NCBI GenBank assembly: GCA_963920575.1
Contig: OY986965.1
Location: forward strand, 3,533,072 to 3,597,071
Direction of reading: 5' to 3'
DNA from: Narthecium ossifragum
Taxonomy: Eukaryota; Streptophyta; Magnoliopsida; Dioscoreales; Nartheciaceae
DNA length: 64,000 nt
Under the pieces are notes generated by a model. That model was not told the origin of the DNA, ran no database searches, and saw only the letters and a program-made list of their open reading frames with translations. A program made the translations under genes and the position numbers. Shown piece by piece: positions 61,950-64,000 of this stretch. Every line of letters starts with the position of its first letter. The first letter of the stretch is position 1.

Positions 61950-62139
61950 AAATATTTGGCTAAATTATGCTTTTGGTACATGTAAAATTTGGGATATACC
62001 ACTTTAGTACCTCTAGTTTTATAATTACATTTTTAGTACCTATATTTATTGAAAATAACACATTTAATACCTACTGTTAGACGCCGTTCTCCAGATTTGA
62101 TGGCAAACCGCTCACGTGATATCACGTGAGCGGTTTTGC
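61950..62139. mobile_element. Half of a Mutator-like foldback element, palindromic tip
   Basis: GGCTAAATTATGCTTTTGGT, CCACTTTAGTACCTCTAG and TTTTTAGTACCTATA are typical of MULE/foldback arms. The arm ends in a palindrome at 62103-62139: GCAAACCGCTCACGTGAT meeting its complement, with a CACGTG on each side. The opposite arm is not found to the right; a gene fragment begins there instead. Confidence 0.5.
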
Positions 62140-62259
62140 ATGGTTCCCGCGTCATGAAAGCGGTTTTTGATTGAGAAGAGTAGCTAAGTGGCAAAGGTGG
62201 CGGCGGTGGAGCAGGGGGCGGCGAAGCCATGGAGAAGCTCTTCTTCTTCCTACCCAATA

Positions 62260-62755
62260 CCTCGCTGGTTCAGGGGAACGAGATGGCGAAAGAGAGGTAA
62301 CTGATGGACTATTAGATGAAGATGGAGGATCCAGAGATTGAAAAGATGGAGTTATGAAGGTATCGAGACCGGTATCGATGGCCGGAGGAGGAGACGGGAG
62401 CACGGCGCAATTCTTGGTGATGACGACCACGAGCTCCCCGCGGTGTTATTGGGAGTTCCAAGTTTCGATCTCGCTCTCATTGGCGGCGGACCCAGGCGGC
62501 GGCGTCTCGGCTTCCTCCTCGTCAAAAACAGAGGGAACATGAAGGATTTGGACGATGTAGGATTGGGGGCTGTCAAATTTCCACGCGGGCTCCTTCTCCT
62601 CCTCATGGTCGGCGTTCCGATGGCTGAAGAGGCCATAGGAGATGACGATGCCGACGATGAGGAGGTGGAGGAGCTCCCAGCTTCTAGTGAAGATGGAGAG
62701 ATTTATGAGCACTGGAGCTTAGGAGGGGAACAACCAACAGGGGGAGTAGAACAAT
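62260..62755 (-). pseudogene. DUF761-like plant protein, N-terminal part, frameshifted
   Basis: The best-preserved segment (62712-62446) reads SWELLHLLIVGIVISYGLFS, then QSYIVQILHVPSVFDEEEAE and ends IETWNSQ. This matches the N-terminal membrane-helix region (SWELLHL..VGIA.SYGLFSRRN, SYVSRMLHVSSVF) of plant proteins that carry a DUF761 motif at their far end. Upstream, another frame supplies FIVLLPLLVVPLLSSSAHKS (about 62750-62690) and downstream a third supplies VVVITKNCAVLPSPPPA. At least two frameshifts therefore break it, and the C-terminal part is absent. TTATAAA lies near 62775 on this strand. Function of the family is unknown. Confidence 0.6.
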
Positions 62756-62759
62756 GAAA

Positions 62760-64000
62760 ACAGAGGCAATGATGGATTTATAAGCTCTTGGGATGCGCTC
62801 TTGGATGGGGGATGAGGGTGTCTACCTCTGTCATTGGAGGAGAGCTTTGCCTTCCTATGCTCTGCTCTTAGGTTGGAGAAGATGAGGGAAGGGGGTGGGG
62901 GGGGTGAGAAGGCTTAGTGAGGAAGGAAGAGATGCTATAGAGGAAAGCAGAGTGGTGCTGCACAGTCCGCCGAGGATGTCACGCCCCGACCCAGAAAACC
63001 CATCCAGGCTGAGGCGTGAGGGTTCCTACTCTACTCAATCATCACTGGCGCATTTAGAATAAAATAAAAACAACTAATCTAACAATTGATATGGGGTCAA
63101 TATAGAAATTCAATTATAATTCAAGATTCAGATACAATATTTAAATCCTCAAAATCCTTACAAAAGGAAAATTACATTTAAATAATTCATCAAGAATAAA
63201 TGAACCCCAAGTCCTCGAACACCTCCAAAGACGACGCGCCACCATGTGCCTGTCCAGTTGGGATCTACAGAAGAAGAGCTGACGTCTGCACCTGCAAAAC
63301 GCAGCCCGGGTAGGAGTGAGCAATAAGCTCAGCAGGTTTCTATACTACGACACACAGAAGGAAGCGGGAAACGCAAGAGTGTCGCCCTCAAGTAGGACCT
63401 GGGTGTATACAGGGGTCCCATAACCCCACCGCGTGTCCCTGAGGCCCAGGAGCAGCACTCAGTAGCAGGAACAGCACTGGCGACAGCACAACTGCAGGGA
63501 ACGGCACTGCAGGCGGGAAAAAGGCACCGCTGGGTAGGCAACTCCTCTACCCCAGGGTCCATACAGTGGGACACCGGCTACACCTCAGCGTCCGACTCAA
63601 GGCCGACACGACCTCTACAATCATCAAGTAACCAGTGTACCAGTCATCTAAACCTATCATGAAAACGACTGGACACCACGATTCAAATCGGGTCCAAACT
63701 ACCCAACCCCGGTCCTAGGGCTAAGTCCGAGCTTCCAGCCTCGGGACGGCGACCCAAAGATCACCCACGCCCTAACCAATGCAACTAGTGCACAATCAAT
63801 GCCATGTATGATCATACACAAATATAACAGTTCAGGCATGCAACACGATGTCAAACATTATGCAAGGGCCAGGCGCAGCACACAGCCCGTCTAAGGGTAT
63901 GCATAGCATCAGTCTAGAATAAAGCAGATAAAAGGGCACTTAGGCCTACAACGGGAAGCAACCCCAGCTAAACTATCAACAGCTATGATAGCAATATAAT
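62760..64000. other. Repeat-like DNA, no gene recognised
   Basis: From about 62990 the sequence (GTCACGCCCCGACCC, then GTGAGCAATAAGCTCAGCAG near 63317, and a long GC-balanced stretch to the window end) looks like a dispersed plant repeat of a kind often seen next to LTR or unclassified elements. No coding frame, terminal repeat or primer-binding site could be fixed. Frames at 63141-63323 and 63329-63574 show no domain. Confidence 0.3.

Overview
The window is nuclear DNA of a flowering plant. It has spliced genes with GT-AG introns, plant-specific families (HOS1, a CC-type glutaredoxin, a PLS-class PPR protein, a TDY-type MAP kinase, the HUELLENLOS mitochondrial ribosomal protein) and many plant transposons. 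GC-rich open frames (glutaredoxin, PAL and F-box fragments) beside AT-rich, intron-rich genes would suit a non-grass monocot, but that is only an inference. A run of exactly 200 N (38712-38911) marks a scaffold gap.

Layout. 1-5736: a 5'-truncated LINE lying against, and probably inside, a broken hAT transposon. 6240-9270: a 2.6-kb near-perfect palindrome made of two facing copies of an unidentified two-exon gene piece. 9310-14900: repeats, a possible minus-strand gene (12521-13318) and MITE relics. 14930-15974: a three-exon gene (minus) for an 82-aa membrane protein. 16201-24196: an 8-kb block bordered by direct repeats and carrying exon pieces of at least four genes (FAR1-related, fumarase, solanesyl diphosphate synthase, succinyl-CoA ligase beta) plus a 22-bp minisatellite. 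24563-33381: complete HOS1 gene (plus, ten exons, 968 aa). 34879-37956: C-terminal part of a TDY-class MAPK (minus), whose N-lobe is lost at the scaffold gap. 38912-40925: a Pack-MULE-like element with F-box and PAL pieces. 41750-44680: HLL/uL14m (plus, three exons). 46140-46565: CC-type glutaredoxin (minus) with GA-rich upstream DNA. 48869-51535: SINE with a nested hAT MITE, a foldback MITE and a Tourist-like element holding a 105-bp tandem array. 51620-53764: intronless PPR gene. 54901-59885: an apparently intact autonomous hAT transposon with a 1083-aa spliced transposase, matching terminal inverted repeats and an 8-bp target duplication. 61614-62755: Tourist-like MITE, half of a foldback element and a frameshifted DUF761-like gene piece. 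The final 1.2 kb looks like dispersed repeat.

The six host genes (82-aa membrane protein, HOS1, MAPK, HLL, glutaredoxin, PPR) are independent transcription units and form no pathway or operon. The common thread is transposons: at least three hAT elements, two foldback or Tourist families, a LINE/SINE pair with a shared 3' end, and two separate loci where pieces of several host genes have been shuffled together. The points most worth a second look are the 2.6-kb hairpin locus, the bordered 8-kb block, the Pack-MULE, the intact hAT and the nested SINE/MITE with both target duplications preserved.
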